A DNA stretch of 64,000 bases from Podospora pseudoanserina (Eukaryota; Ascomycota; Sordariomycetes; Sordariales; Podosporaceae): NCBI RefSeq assembly GCF_035222485.1, contig NC_085921.1:1488001-1552000 (forward strand), in the 5' to 3' direction. The translations under genes and the position numbers were made by a program. Position 1 is the first letter of the stretch; each line of letters starts with the position of its first letter. This document shows positions 47,101 to 56,608 of the stretch, piece by piece. The notes under the pieces were generated by a model. The model was not told the DNA's origin and ran no database searches. It saw nothing but the letters and a program-made list of their open reading frames with translations.

Positions 47101-47462
47101 GCATCTCGTTCCTTGGACGGTTGGTCTTCTGGTTGTGGGTGTATCTTGGTGTGTATGGTTGAGTAGTTGTAGAGGGCTTTGAGGACGGAAGCGGTGTCAA
47201 CGCGCCTCTGCTTGATAAGGTGCGTGAGGTAGAGAGGCGCTCGCGGGTCGAGGGCGACATTGTTGTCGGCGGTGGGCCGGAGGAGGAGCTCGGCGATGAG
47301 GCCGGGCGGTAGGGGGTGCTTGACGAGGAGGATCTTGGAGAAGACGCCGAACTGGTCGGGATCGAGACGTTGGAGTCTGGCGCGGGTGATGAGCTGTTCC
47401 CATCGGGCCACGGCTGCAGGCAAGCCTGTCAAGCTCGAGCCTGCTGTCGCGGGGCCTTCCAT
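44197..47462 (-). CDS. med5: Mediator of RNA polymerase II transcription subunit 5 (Med5/Nut1)
   Basis: Tail-module subunit of Mediator, fungal in this form. Exons are 47462-46769, 46706-46450, 46401-45285 and 45236-44197, with phases that fit, giving about 1035 residues. The start MEGPATAG is chosen because WEQLITRARLQRLDPDQF follows, although the frame stays open to 47783. Family marks are LPPGLIAELLLRPTADNN near residue 50, YLTHLIKQRRVDTASVLKAL, EAILFWRLAQTVNQG, then LVGRPMIDDAALFTYLHNRY and the long helical body with LLLLMAFVYRYNLSP and FLLPSLVPAILYLSNQLW. The last 30 residues are odd: a CAG/CTG run reads as Cys6 in this frame but as a run of Ala in another. The true C-terminus may therefore use another frame through a small intron or frameshift. 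Confidence 0.95.
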
Positions 47463-48206
47463 TTGGCTGGTGGCCGGGGTGACATAGAGATGGTGTCTAA
47501 CTATGGCATGTATCGTGGCTATCGTATGCTGTAGCAGGTCGCAGAGAGTAGTCACCTGTACTGGGCCATTGGTTCTTTGTGTGTGAATGGGTTCTTTTGT
47601 TGGAGCCGTAGTTCCATTGAGAGTGAGAGTTGCGGCGCGCGCATTGAGCAGCAGCCCAGCAGGCCATTGGATTGGGGAAGTGGGGCTCTTCGGGGGAAGA
47701 ACAGGGGCCCTGGAGATCCAGACCCACCCAAGCTTCGGCCCGCAGCAGTTGGTGTCCGGGTGGTCTGTGCACCTACCAAGCATTTAACTTCAACCTCTGA
47801 TTTTCACCTTCTGTATTTCCATCTCGTGTCACGATGCTTTGAGTGATGATATCCATGTTTATCGCGGCCATTGCCAACCAGAAGGCATTGCCATAGCTAT
47901 CGCACCTAGTTGATGAACCGAGCCCTCACACCCTGAAGAGGCCAGTCTTACCTCGTACCATACATAGTGCTCCTGGTTTGTTCTGATCCAAATCAAGACC
48001 AGCCCAGTGGTTAATGTCCCTTGCCTGTTTCTTTTAGCCCTGTGTAGCACCTTATGTAGCAGAGAAAATCAACCACGGCACGGCCCCTTGTGCGATCCAC
48101 TCCTATCTTAGCGGTGATTGCTTTTGACCGACCAACTCTATCCCGTCTCATTTATTTTCTCCCTAACATCCTCCTCTCACCCCAAACACCGCTCACCAGC
48201 CCCATC
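47463..48206. promoter_or_regulatory. Divergent promoter between med5 and the first array gene
   Basis: About 0.74 kb between divergent starts. The med5 frame remains open to 47783 without family signal. No motif was assigned. Confidence 0.5.
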
Positions 48207-49907
48207 ATGGATCCCTATTCAATGCAGCCATCCGCCAAACGGCAGCGTGCCAACACAGTTGATGACGATGCTGGGTCAGACGCCAATCAGCACGCTGTTA
48301 GTATTTCCCCACCTACGCATTTCACCTCACCTCATCATTCATTCACCCACTAACAGTCGACCAAGAACCCTCAATACTACCAAACATATCAATATTCTCA
48401 AGCACCGGCCTACTCACAGGCACCTCAGTATGCCCACGCTCAGCCTCAACAGGCTCAAACCCAGTACTACCAGTCTTCCCAACATGCCCAGAACCCACAG
48501 TACCGTCAAACCTCACAAGACTTGACAGGGTCTGGGTACCCTCAGGCGTCCCAGTACCAGGCTGCACAGTACGCCCAGGCTGCACAGCATTCCCAGTACC
48601 CTCAGTACATGCACGCTTCACAGGCCTCGCAGACTTCTATCTACGCCGCTCAGTATAGTCAACAGGTCCATCAGGCTCAGCAAGCCCAGCAGGCCCATCA
48701 GGCCCATCAGGCCCATCAGGCTCAGCAGGCACACCAAGCTCAACAGGTGCAACAGGCACAGCAGGCTCAGCAGGCTCAGTATGTTCAACAGCTTCGGCAA
48801 GCTCATCATGCTCAACAGGTTCACCAAGCTCAACAAGCCCAGCAACAGGCTCAACAAGCCCAGCAAGCTCAGCAACAGGCTCGACAGGCGCAACAGGTCC
48901 GACAGGCGCAACAGGCCCAGCAGGCCCAGCAAGTTCAACAGGCCCAGCAGGCCCAGCAAGCCCAGCGGGCTCAACAAGCTCAGCAGGCTCAACAGGCATC
49001 CCAATCTCCGCACACTTCACAGGCTGCTCATAATTCACCAGCGTCTGGAGCTCCGACGGAATCGCGGACGCCCCTGACCCTCCAGGCCCTCCTTCAAGAA
49101 AGGGACTCACACACCCCTCAAGAAGATTCCCGGGGTCCCGGCAGTCATCTAACTCTGGACGACGTCAGCCCCATGTTGCCTAGGTCCACCGAGGCCGAGC
49201 TCAGCAAAATAATCACCAGTCTTGACCTTCTTGCGGCCCAAAAGTTTCTTGCTGTTGCGGCCCAAATGCATCCGGATATCGGTTACATGATTGCCGAGTA
49301 TGGCAAGACGAGTGACCAACCAGTACCGCCGGCCCCAACCAAAGAACCAGTCAAGCCTTCAGTGGAAACCGTAGTCTATGAGCAGGATTATGATGTAAAC
49401 GACGAGTACGACGACGAACGCGATGACGAAGACGACAACCAGCGCAACGCCCAGGGCACCTCCCTGAACTTTGATCATCTGGCTGAAGAAGCCCACTACA
49501 TCCTCAACGTCAAGTACGACCGTTTGAACGCACGCCAGCAATATGATCGGTCAGGCGACGCGGCTGAAGGCCTAGAACGATGTGTTGTCAAGATCCTCAA
49601 GCAGGTCAAGAAGAATCCCGACTATGGCACCAAGCTCAGCGGGGTGACAAACCTCTGGAAGATAATCTGGTATCTTCTTACTTCGCCAGGCGCGTTGGCT
49701 CATGAGATTAAGAAGGACAGCCAGGACTGGGATCAGCAATTCGTGAAGCTTCACAAGTTTATGAGCAAAGACGACATTGAGAGGCTCAAGGTCCAGGACG
49801 TGGACGGGAAGAGGTGGCCTGAGAAGGCGAAGGAGTTGGCGGACGAGGCGGATGCTTATGGTCTCTTTGAGGAGATAAGGGAGGTGTTGGATCTGCTGCA
49901 GAAGTGA
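48207..49907 (+). CDS. Array module A: Sts1/Cut8-like helical protein with long Ala-Gln-Gln tract, intact
   Basis: Exon 1 is 48207-48296, exon 2 is 48357-49907, phase 0 (GTTAGT, CTAACAG), 546 residues. Exon 1 has a basic AKRQR motif (NLS-like) and acidic residues. A Gln/Tyr/Ser-rich region (residues 30-130) leads into about 120 residues of AQQ repeats (residues 130-249) with HQAQQ variants. Next are ELSKIITSLDLLAAQKFL and AAQMHPDIGYMIAEY (about residues 311-345), an acidic linker (DEYDDERDDEDD) and a second helical region from about residue 400 with DYGTKLSGVTNLWKIIWYLL and DWDQQFVKLHKFMSKDDI. The order hairpin with HP-D/N-[IL], linker, YxxK helix and WD.Q helix recalls the nuclear proteasome tether Sts1/Cut8. 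That link is inferred by eye. It is the first and best preserved copy of the array. Confidence 0.88.
48655..49010 (+). repeat. Coding 9 bp-period repeat (Ala-Gln-Gln) in module A
   Basis: CAG/CAA-rich units with a nine-base period code for AQQ or HQA QQ triplets. Synonymous changes between units show that the tract is not brand new. Confidence 0.9.
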
Positions 49908-50326
49908 GCGGGCAAGGTGCAATGGGGTAAGTTGTTCACATATACAGACGCGGTAGGTAATATTGGTTGTGTTGGGGTTTCCATCTCTGAGGTGCTTGCC
50001 ACTGTAACCGTTTTTCTTGGGTAGGTAGGTAGGTAGGTTGCTCGCCTGTGGTTGCTCTTCTGATCTGCCACCTTTTCAGCTTGTAGCGCCTGGCTTGAGA
50101 TGGTCTTGTCCAGCGGTCAACCGATTTCCACTTTAACGCGTCAATCTAACGCGAAACATGATCAACCGGTCCCGCCCTTGCCCGGCCAACGAAGCTCGGG
50201 GCAATTGTAGGAGCCCTGCTCACCTATTTATGTGTACTTCAACATCAACATCAATCAACCAATATCTCCTCCCTCACCTTTTGTCTTTTTGTTGTGCCTT
50301 TAATCTGATATACCCTCACCAGAACA
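49908..50326. promoter_or_regulatory. Spacer and promoter of module B
   Basis: About 0.4 kb with a GTAG microsatellite (tagg repeats near 50020-50037) and an ACGCGT at 50136-50141. No coding signal. Confidence 0.5.
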
Positions 50327-51181
50327 ATGGAGTCTATTGTTCCCCCAGCAAAGCGGCAGCGCGTCGACTCATTCTGGCGATCATGCCGCCACGCCGCCCG
50401 CCTCCCGCCTCCCGGTCCCTGCCCAAACACGAGAGGTCTGAACTCCTCGAAATGATAGCCACGTTTTCCTACAAGCTCGGATCTTCGATCCTCGTGGAGG
50501 CTGCCACTGCTTATCCGGACGTTTCCGAGCGCATCGCCACATATCACGAGTATCTGGACCCGTGGGAAAAGCATGTGACCAGTGAGGATGAAGAAGAAGA
50601 AGCGGAGGAAGAAGAGGAAGAAGATGATGAAAAAGAAGAACAAGACCCCTCAAGAGACCCTCTCCCCCATCTCCCTCGACTGCTACGCCAGGGAGGCGCA
50701 CTCCCTCCTCCACGACAACCCCCACCGCTCTAGACTAGTCGACGATTGGTACTGCGACATGGTACCCGAAGACGCCAAAGAGGAACTTGTGCGGGTGGTG
50801 GATGAGATGGTGGATCAGGTGCATTATGACTCTGCTTACGAGACTAAGTTTAGCGCGCTGAAGAATTTGAGGGTTAGTATCCTTGATGTGCTTACGTCGT
50901 CAGACGACGGTAACAAAAGGGAGGAGATTTTGAGGTTGCTGGGACAGCATACGGGGTGGGAGGGGGTGTTTGTCAGGGTGTATCAGGAGATGACAAAGGA
51001 GGAGGTGGTGCGGTTGAGGAGGGAGGTGGTGGTGGAGGGGGGGAGGTGGGAGGATAAGGTCAGGGAGTCGGTTAAGGAGGCTAGGAGGCGGTATGGGACG
51101 TTTGGGAAGTTGAGCGAGGTGTTTAGGTTTCTGGAGGGGGGTGATGGGCGGGCGCAATCGCAATCGCAATCGCAATCGTAA
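50327..51181 (+). CDS. Array module B, reading frame not continuous
   Basis: The N-terminus MESIVPPAKRQRVDSF parallels exon 1 of module A, down to the AKRQR. The hairpin follows in a different frame: ELLEMIATFSYKLGSSILV then AATAYPDVSERIATY, with a Glu-rich acid tract. The second region is back in the first frame: YAREAHSLLHD, YDSAYETKFSALKNLRVSIL and a long charged helix ending in a (QS)4 repeat. The two frame changes (near 50365-50430 and 50575-50645) might be introns: one with GTCGAC to GAG, another with GTGACC to AAG, both in phase. However, the donors are weak and no branch site is visible. Otherwise they are two compensating frameshifts. Alternatively translation starts at the ATG at 50383. 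Function is as inferred for the array. Confidence 0.55.
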
Positions 51182-51487
51182 CCGCAGACGTAACCGTGGG
51201 CGCGTGCATGGGCGTGGGCGGTGTTTTTGGTAATTATCTGGTTGTGGTTGCTGGATAGCGTGGTCGAGAGTCTGGGAGGGCTTGCACTTCTTGAGGACTC
51301 GTGGCGGTTCCGGTGAGGATATTGAGTTTATAGGTGGAGCACTGCTAAGGGGCGTGTGATATGGTGGTTAGTTAAATTTCCCACACAATTTCTTTCTTAC
51401 TAGTTTTCGTTTTTTTTTTCTTTCTTTTCCAAATTCATCTCCATCAGAATACTTGTTCCCCAAACCGATCCAAGCCTGTTCGTCTCC
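51182..51487. other. Spacer between modules B and C
   Basis: About 0.3 kb, T-rich near 51408-51430 just before module C. No coding signal. Confidence 0.5.
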
Positions 51488-52692
51488 ATGTCTTTGCACG
51501 ACCACTTCGGCACCGAGCGTGAGGCGGATCTTGTCAAGAAGCTGGGCCGAGAGGTTAGGCCAGAACAAACCGAGATGTCTGCGGCACTTGGAGATAAGAA
51601 GGCCAAACAGCTCGTAAGTAGTCGACCACTCTGTGCTCCATTTCCCACGTTGCGGTCCGGGTAGGTCATTTTTTGTTCTAACGTTTGCGTCAGGATTTGT
51701 CCCCTCGATCCCTAAGCCCATCAGAGTCCGAGATCCAACCGTCGGGACCCCGGACTATTACACAGGCACACGAGGAGGAGACGCTCGATGAGGAGGCACT
51801 CGACAAGTGGGATACACTCCAGGAGGAGGCAGACGCCATCTTTGAGATGCTATACTCTCTCAAGACAGTCAATGACGTCCATCTCTATACTCTCGACGCG
51901 GCACTCGATCAAATTACCAGATTTCACACAAGCATTGTGAAGGCAGTCCAGCCAGCCTCCTCTTACCGCGAAAAACACCGCGCTGCCGTCCTGCTCATAC
52001 AAGTCTTGTCCTGGATCGTGACATCCAATAAATTGATAGGACAAGATCTTCGGGAATATGTCCTCGGTCAAAGCGCGGAGGAAGAATACCGGCAATGGGT
52101 CGACCCGATGAGTGACGTACTCAGCTGCTGCACGTGGGCGGAACGCCGTCGTATATTCAAGAGCCGCCGTTGGCAGTGGGAGTTTGACTTGTTTGTGGGC
52201 CTGGTGATGAACTGTGAACTATTTGGTGAGATTTTCGGTTTGCTTGAGGTGGCGGAGCATAGGGAAGAGATGTTCGTCTCCCCCCGCCAGAGCGATCCAG
52301 CGCCGGCCCTGCAGTCTGACACGGAGGACGGCACAGTCGAGGACGGCATGGTCGACGACGCCATCGCTGTGTTTGAGGATGGGGAAGATGAGGAGGAGAT
52401 TGTTCCGCTTGCTGGTTCACCAGCCCGGTCCCGGTCGCAGGTGCAAATGGACGTGGCACAGCCACGTGAAGAGGTGGCGGCCCAGGCTGGCAGGGAAGCA
52501 GCCGTTCAGTCTGCCGCGGGAGAAGCAGAACCCAGGAACGGTCAAGGAGAACCGCGGCCTGCTGAGAAGGCAACTGGAAAGAGGAGTCATGAAGGGGTGG
52601 ACGCAGGGCAGGGACCGAGAAAGCGTCAGGCCCGTTCTCCTGGACGGGTCTCGGTTCACTTGCACTTTCACGGGACCGTCCAGAATGTGTAG
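51488..52692 (+). CDS. Array module C: divergent intact member lacking the first hairpin
   Basis: Exon 1 is 51488-51613 and exon 2 is 51694-52692; the intron has GTAAGT, a TCTAAC branch site and CGTCAG, and the joined protein has 374 residues. Exon 1 is charged (MSLHDHFGTEREADLVKK) and longer than in other copies. After an acidic stretch with EEETLDEEALDKWD comes the second helical region: AALDQITRFHTSIVKAV, YREKHRAAVLLIQVLSWIV, and WEFDLFVGLVMNCELFGEIF, the last matching the W...MV.IL..F segment of modules D, E and F. No HPDI hairpin is present. The C-terminal third is acidic, then Ala/Glu/Gln-rich, and ends with a basic NLS-like segment (RKRQARSPGR). Membership in the family rests on the second region and the shared phase-0 intron. 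Confidence 0.8.
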
Positions 52693-52965
52693 CTGGGCAG
52701 CGACTCGAGATCATAAAGTAGGTAGGAGGCTGTGGGTCTTGTTTAGCGCGTTGCTCTTCACTTTATTGTATCTATCTGTGCTGTGACTTTTCGGTGGGCG
52801 GATCTTACATGGGGATTCGGAGAGTCTCGGGAAACTTCTGTGAGGGCTGTTCTGACGAGAGGCTCGTCCGGAGCCCCCGGGTGGTAGCTCATAGGTATCT
52901 AGGAACGGAAAGTACGCGCGTGAAACCCCCCATGGAGGGTCTTTGGCGGGGAGAAAACGGTAGGC

Positions 52966-53728
52966 ATGAATTGTCATAAGAGGCCAACTGAAGATGGGGA
53001 GCTCCCAAGGGAGCATGCCAGCTCACAACAGTCTACCGCACCTGCCTCGTCACCGCCAACCTCCAAGTCGCATTTCATGTCGCAGGTAAAAGTCGCAAAC
53101 CAACCTCTGTCAGACCATCCCGACGAGCGAGACCTCTCCTGTCACCGTGACGACCCTCGACTCCGCCGAGCTCGAGGACATAATTTCCGCCCTCCCCAAT
53201 TCTCTCCTTCCCACCCTTCTGTTGACTGCTGCCGGGGCCCATCCCGACATCGCTAGTCTGATTCAGGCCCACCCGAACTTCGAGACCCTATTCAATGGGA
53301 TAGAGACCTTTCGCAGGATGTTTAAGAGCACGTTGTACCGAAAGGGTCAAAATGAAGAAGCGGTGTATCATGTTCAAGCGGTTGAGAGGGGGTTGTGGTG
53401 GAAGAAAATGATACGCATGCTGGAATTCTTTGATGACGAGGGATTCGAGCGGCTCTATGGTAAGAAGAAAACCCTTCCGGACGGGATCGCCATTACGTAG
53501 AAGGATGATATAAAATATATTAGGAGGGATTGGAATTGCGACTACTATGATGAGGATATTGAGTAAGGCTTGATTGAGAATCTCGTGACGGACCTTGCTA
53601 GGATTGAAGGGAGAAGCAAGACAGAGACGCGGAAGGAGCAGAAGGAATGGAAAGACTGGGAGTATTGGGAACCCTTGAAGTGGTGGGAAGAGTGGGAAGA
53701 GGATGGGGTGCATGAGGGGGAAGGATGA
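52966..53728 (+). pseudogene. Array module D, two in-frame stops
   Basis: Likely exon 1 is 52966-53085 (MNCHKRPTEDGELPREHASS through MSQ). An intron starts at GTAAAA (53086) and an acceptor at 53131 (46 bp) or 53113 leads in phase to the hairpin: LDSAELEDIISALPNSLL, TLLLTAAGAHPDIASLIQAH. The second region follows with YHVQAVERGLWWKKMIRMLEFFDDEGFERLYG. The frame then meets TAG at 53498 and TAA at 53564, but between and after them the same frame stays protein-like (DWNCDYYDEDIE; then EWKDWEYWEPLKWWEEW), ending at TGA 53726. Both stops would be Gln codons before a C-to-T change at CpA, which fits RIP. Even if only the first 115-codon part is used, the protein would be truncated. Confidence 0.68.
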
Positions 53729-54697
53729 ATGGCAATGCCAGGTTTGTGTAAGGCGTGGGCAAACTCGATGCCCAACGGAATGGGCCTGAGAGCATGCCCT
53801 CAGGCTGTAAATCTCGAGTGAGCTTATCCTACCATCTCCGTCTTCTCTTCCAAGTTGTACAGAGGGATTTGTAACATTTACGCCTGTATACGGAGACTAT
53901 CATGTGAAACGAAGGCTTCAAAAGATGGGAGGTACGCCCCCGACCGTCTTAACAGCCCTCTCGACTATCATTGAAGCCGTTTAAGGCCCATCAACCATCT
54001 TTGAAGGCCCTATTCATAGTAGCGGTGTCTCTCGTTGCTTTTACGACGTGCCTCCTCATCCAAGCCGCCAAAACCCGCTCCAACATTTTCCCCTTCCTCG
54101 ACAAACCCGACCAAGACGCCCGTCCTGTCTAGACAGTCTAACCTTGAAACGGCCAAATATTTATAACTTGTTAAACTGCACACAAATATTTTTGTTTCTA
54201 GAAGTCAAGATGGGTTGTCCTTCCCCAACAACATTGCTCCACCACCCACCGATATCCAGGCTGTGAATAGGATGTATTATCACTTTAGTTTTTGGCCATG
54301 CCTCCTGGGATTTATCATGCCAGAAAATGTACCTGACTCACATCGCAAGATTTGGGGAGGACACTGGCCCTTTCTCCGTTGATAATCCGTTTCTTCGAAC
54401 GGGAGATAATCATCAAATGGCAGGCAGGAGCGATGTCTGCAGGCAGATGACCTCATGGCCCACTGTGTTTGTTTGCTCTTGCCTTTATTCATGGGATCTC
54501 GCTGGCTGGCTGACACCCCGCGATGCTTGTGAGTCCGTTTGCTCGGTGGGCAGGAACGACTCAAAGAGGCCTCGCTCATTGTCCGCCTTTCTATCTTCCT
54601 CTCCGACTCTCTTCTCCACACCCCCGTTGCTGTCTCGATCTTCTCTCCCTCAACACCAGGCCCGACCGCATCCGACATTGAGAACTCTACCGCAAAG
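53729..54697. other. Spacer and promoter of module E
   Basis: About 1 kb, A/T-richer in the middle (53.8-54.3 kb). A pyrimidine-rich leader lies at 54580-54660 before the module E start. No coding signal was recognised. Confidence 0.5.
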
Positions 54698-55558
54698 ATG
54701 CCCTCGTCCAAGGCTGCCAAAAAGAAGCAGCGCCTCAAGAAGGCAGCCGCTGAGAGAAACGCGGGCGTAAGTCGTGTTTGTTACTCATTGAACCCGAGTG
54801 ACACTGATACTGACCCTTTGGTAGAGTTCTGAGATGACCCAAGAGGACATCACTCCCCTGGTCTCCGGCCTGGAGCCCAAGTCCTATGAGCAAATCATCG
54901 TCGATGCTGCTCGTAAATTTGACGATGTTGCCGATATGGTCGTCGAGCGGCACCAATCACTTGTCAAAATCCGGGCCCATGAGCAAATACTTGTTGCCGA
55001 CTTTGCCCGAATGACCAAGGCAATCGAGAGATCCCTGGCTGCAAAATATCACGAGCTTCTTGCCCCCACCACAGCCGAAGATCGTCCCACACGGGTCCGA
55101 AAGTACGCCAAGAAGTTGGCCAACGACATCGATGCCGCTCTGAATTACATGACCGCTGAGATCACGCCCGACTCGCTCTACGCCACCAAATTTGTGGCCT
55201 TGGACGGTATGCGGGCTGTGTTGGAGAGCATTCTCCGCTGCCCCAAGCCTCTTCTGAGCGCTCGATCCCGACAGCCATCGTTCAAGAATTGGGACATTAA
55301 ATTGATGGTGGTGTTGAAGCATCTGAACTGCGATGACATGTGCAAGCTCAAGTGTGGCAAATTCAGATGCGGCGAGCAGAGACACCTGCTCAGTGGATGA
55401 AAGACATGAAGCGCCTGTGTCTCCTCCACGAGATTACGGACAAAAAGGTCTTCAGTCATTGGATCGACCATGCCTTTCAGTTCAAGTATGAGAGCGTGCA
55501 AGCAACCACGATCTCGCAGGCTGTGAAGCACGAGGTGACCATCCGGCAGAAGAGTTCG
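54698..55558 (+). pseudogene. Array module E, one frameshift
   Basis: Exon 1 is 54698-54766 (Lys-rich: KAAKKKQRLKKAAAERNAG); the intron has GTAAGT, ACTGAC and GGTAG; exon 2 starts at 54825, phase 0. The hairpin is ITPLVSGLEPKSYEQIIV then AARKFDDVADMVVERH. The second region is complete: ANDIDAALNYMTAE, SLYATKFVALDGMRAVLESI and NWDIKLMVVLKHLNCDDM. Between about 55338 and 55399 the reading shifts by one base; family-like sequence goes on in the new frame (AQWMKDMKRLCLLHE, ISQAVKHEVTIRQKSS) to a well-formed donor GTGAGT at 55559. That intron (to 55628, GCTAAC branch) leads into module F, so E and F were probably one two-module gene. Confidence 0.72.
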
Positions 55559-55628
55559 GTGAGTCCTGTTTGCCCATCTCTGCCTGGTTTTCCAGAAGAT
55601 AGCATTCCTTGGCTAACATTTGTTGGAG

Positions 55629-56608
55629 CCTGTACCTTCCCCGGCTGAGGCTTCATCCTCGCAGAGCCCATCACTTGAGCCCGACCTGGCTGGGCCTTCC
55701 GAGAGCGCCTCCTCGTCCGAGCCGGTCAAGACAGAGCCCCCAAGGCAAAATTGACCAAGGGTGAGCTCAAAAACATGGTCTCTCTCCTTTTCCCCTCTAT
55801 TCTCGAGCAGATCATGACCTCCACAGTTCTCGCCCATGCCTCAGTAATCCCTGCGCTCAGGGCCGTCCGGAAGATCAAGGCTGCGGCCGAATCATCGATG
55901 GCCCAAGACTGGGTTCGAGTTGCCGGGGTTGTACACAGCGGCCTCAACGATCGCTATCGTATCCGCAAGACCTACCGCCACGGATTTAGTGTTCACGCCT
56001 ATGCCAACGAGTCGGCCGAAGTCACGGACGAGGCACTCACCAAGTTCTAAATGGAGCTCAAGAACCTTTACAAGCCCCTTCTCGCCACCAAGATAGCTGC
56101 TTTGGAGAGTTGTCGCAAGGTTCTGGAAGATCTCCTATGCTGCCCCGATGAACTGAGAGATGCCATTTGCTTCCATGTCGGTTCCGATCAAACCAATACT
56201 TGGGCCTTCAACATGGTGAAGATTTTGGACTGTTTTGAAGACGAGGAGATTTACAAGCTAGTCAAGGGCGAAACGGATGAGCCGAATGAGTTTTGGACGA
56301 AGCGCAGCGTGCTAGCTCTGATGGAGCTTGTGAAGGACAAAGCGCCAGTCGGCCACCCCGACAGAAGGGAGTTCTTTCGTGGTGGTCTCCGGGAAGTCTG
56401 GCTGCGCGTGTATGCCGCAGTCATCAAGTATGGAGCCACCCCCAAGACGCTCATGTTTGAGGGCCTATGTGTCTGCTGTTATTGCGACGACCTTGATGAG
56501 GAAGATTACTGCTCTTGTGGGAACGGCGAGGACTTTGACGATGAGGAGGATGAAAGCTTCCATGAAGCGATGTTGGCCTTGTTGTCTCCGAATCCTTTTC
56601 TGCTCTGA
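55629..56608 (+). pseudogene. Array module F, second half of a two-module gene
   Basis: The exon after the 55559-55628 intron reads a Ser/Pro/Glu-rich linker (PSPAEASSSQSPSLEPDLAG, SSSEPVKTEPP) and stops at 55752. The hairpin starts in another frame at the same place: KLTKGELKNMVSLLFPSIL, then EQIMTSTVLAHASVIPALRA. The shift coincides with a C5 run at 55737-55741, where one more C would make the frame continuous. The second region holds a TAA at 56048 followed in frame by LYKPLLATKIAALESCRKVL, WAFNMVKILDCFEDEEIYKL and a charged tail with CYCDDLDEEDYCSCGNGED, ending at 56608. The TAA could be a former CAA (CpA to TpA). A shorter protein from the ATG at 56051 is conceivable but would lack the hairpin. 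Confidence 0.7.

Noticed and set aside
48618-49110. Leu-rich and Pro/Glu-rich minus-strand frames opposite the module A repeat
   Set aside because: They are the antisense readings of the AQQ tract in two frames.
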